From Candidatus Solibacter sp. (GTDB lineage Bacteria; Acidobacteriota; Terriglobia; Bryobacterales; Bryobacteraceae), in the NCBI GenBank assembly GCA_026394025.1, contig JAPKZC010001076.1:1-6345 (forward strand): a stretch of DNA of 6,345 nt, given 5' to 3'. Below the pieces are notes generated by a model. That model saw nothing but the letters and a program-made list of their open reading frames with translations, was not told where the DNA came from and did no database searches. The position numbers and the translations under genes are program-made. This document shows positions 5,512-6,345 of this stretch, in pieces; position 1 is the stretch's first letter; every line of letters begins with the position of its first letter.

Positions 5512-6345
5512 ATGAACACGACGAGACTTGTTTACTTCCGTAAAGCCACGGCCATCGGGCTTCTGGCTTTTGGCTTGTTGCCGACCGCTGTTCGCGGCGA
5601 ATGGCAGCGTGACGACAAAAGCCTGGCGTGGGCCAATGGCACGAATGTCTTCTGGCGATTCAGCTTCGACCCGAGCAAGGGCAAGCCGTTCTTTCATCCG
5701 TTGGCGCCGGGCGGGAACAAGCCCCTGACCAACTTCAAACCCGCGGACCATCCGTGGCATTACGCACTGTGGTTCTCCTGGAAATACATCGATCGCACCA
5801 ACGACGCCCGCCATGTGAACTACTGGGAGGAAGACCGCACCACCGGCAGCGCGCAGGGCAGAACCCGCTGGGACTCGCCGACGATTGAGACTCAGCCGGA
5901 CGGGCGGGCCACCATCCGCCTGAAGCTCCGCTACGTGGAGCCTTCCGGCGAAACCGTGATAACGGAACTCCGCGAGTTGCGGGTCTCCGCGCCCGCGGCG
6001 GACGGCGGTTTCACCATTGACTGGATGGCGCGCTTCACGGCTGGCGACAATGACCTGGTGCTGAATCGAACGCCGATGCCCGGCGAACCCGGCGGCGCGG
6101 TGAACGGTGGCTACGCCGGGTTGAGCGCGCGCATGGTTCCGTTGCCCGTCACGATGTCGGTGGTCACCACGGCGGGACCGGTGGAGCGGTTCATCAATAG
6201 TCGAGCCCGGCCCAAGGCCGCGGCGGTCGCATGCAATTTCAACGACGGCGCACGCGACATCGGCGGCCTCGCCTTATTCTCCGACCCGGCGAACACCGGC
6301 GGCGACGCGCCGTGGTACATCATTGATTCCAAGCAAATGCCGTTC
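5512..6345 (+). CDS. Secreted DUF6807 (PmoA-like) family protein, 3' partial
   Basis: An open frame of 278 codons runs to the window edge without a stop. In-frame ATGs occur at 5500, 5503 and 5512. I prefer 5512 because it gives a clean signal peptide: MNTTRLVYFRK, a hydrophobic core GLLAFGLLPTA and cleavage near AVRG. None has a clear Shine-Dalgarno. The mature protein shows DUF6807 features: an early beta-rich part, the motif DHPWHYALWFSW, then VNYWEED and a series of strands with ELRELRV and FTIDWMARF. The family was first labelled methane oxygenase PmoA, but that name is misleading and its biochemical role is not established. Members are often secreted and occur beside sugar-metabolism genes in PVC bacteria and Bacteroidetes. 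It lies 69 bases downstream of the GH51 stop in the same direction, so it may be co-transcribed. It could act in oligosaccharide handling, but that is only contextual. Confidence 0.8.
   Translation, partial: MNTTRLVYFRKATAIGLLAFGLLPTAVRGEWQRDDKSLAWANGTNVFWRFSFDPSKGKPFFHPLAPGGNKPLTNFKPADHPWHYALWFSWKYIDRTNDARHVNYWEEDRTTGSAQGRTRWDSPTIETQPDGRATIRLKLRYVEPSGETVITELRELRVSAPAADGGFTIDWMARFTAGDNDLVLNRTPMPGEPGGAVNGGYAGLSARMVPLPVTMSVVTTAGPVERFINSRARPKAAAVACNFNDGARDIGGLALFSDPANTGGDAPWYIIDSKQMPF

Overview
The window reads as chromosomal DNA from a GC-rich, polysaccharide-degrading bacterium. The best guess is Verrucomicrobiota (Pedosphaera/Limisphaera-like) or a close PVC relative. This rests on gene style only: secreted modular CAZymes, Thr-Asn and Gly-Arg-rich insertions, weak or absent Shine-Dalgarno sequences and a DUF6807 protein. 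No rRNA or marker gene is present, so the phylum is an inference.

All genes are on the + strand and tightly spaced, which suggests one operon. Positions 1-1189 hold a GH10 endo-beta-1,4-xylanase. It lacks its 5' end and is split by a one-base frameshift in a run of seven T (430-436). After a 28-base gap, 1218-5442 encodes one very large secreted multi-modular protein. In order it carries a signal peptide, an E-set-like domain, a CE1/enterochelin-esterase-type alpha/beta hydrolase, a lipocalin-like beta domain, a malectin (CBM57-type) domain, an Ala/Pro linker and a GH51 alpha-L-arabinofuranosidase with an internal CBM-like beta-sandwich. This gene is also broken: the frame changes at about 2066-2068, just before the catalytic serine, and about 14 bases appear to be missing. 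After a 69-base gap, 5512-6345 is the start of an intact secreted DUF6807 (PmoA-like) protein that runs off the window.

Together the enzymes suit arabinoxylan breakdown. GH10 would cut the xylan backbone, the esterase would remove acyl (feruloyl or acetyl) groups, and GH51 would release arabinose. Having the esterase and the arabinofuranosidase in one polypeptide is the most notable feature, because feruloyl groups on arabinoxylan sit on arabinose. The two frame lesions mean either that this copy is decaying or that the assembly has errors. The rest of each reading frame is well preserved, so errors or very recent mutation are both plausible.

No RNA genes, CRISPR arrays, insertion sequences, convincing promoters or terminators were seen, and no gene-free stretch exceeds 70 bases.
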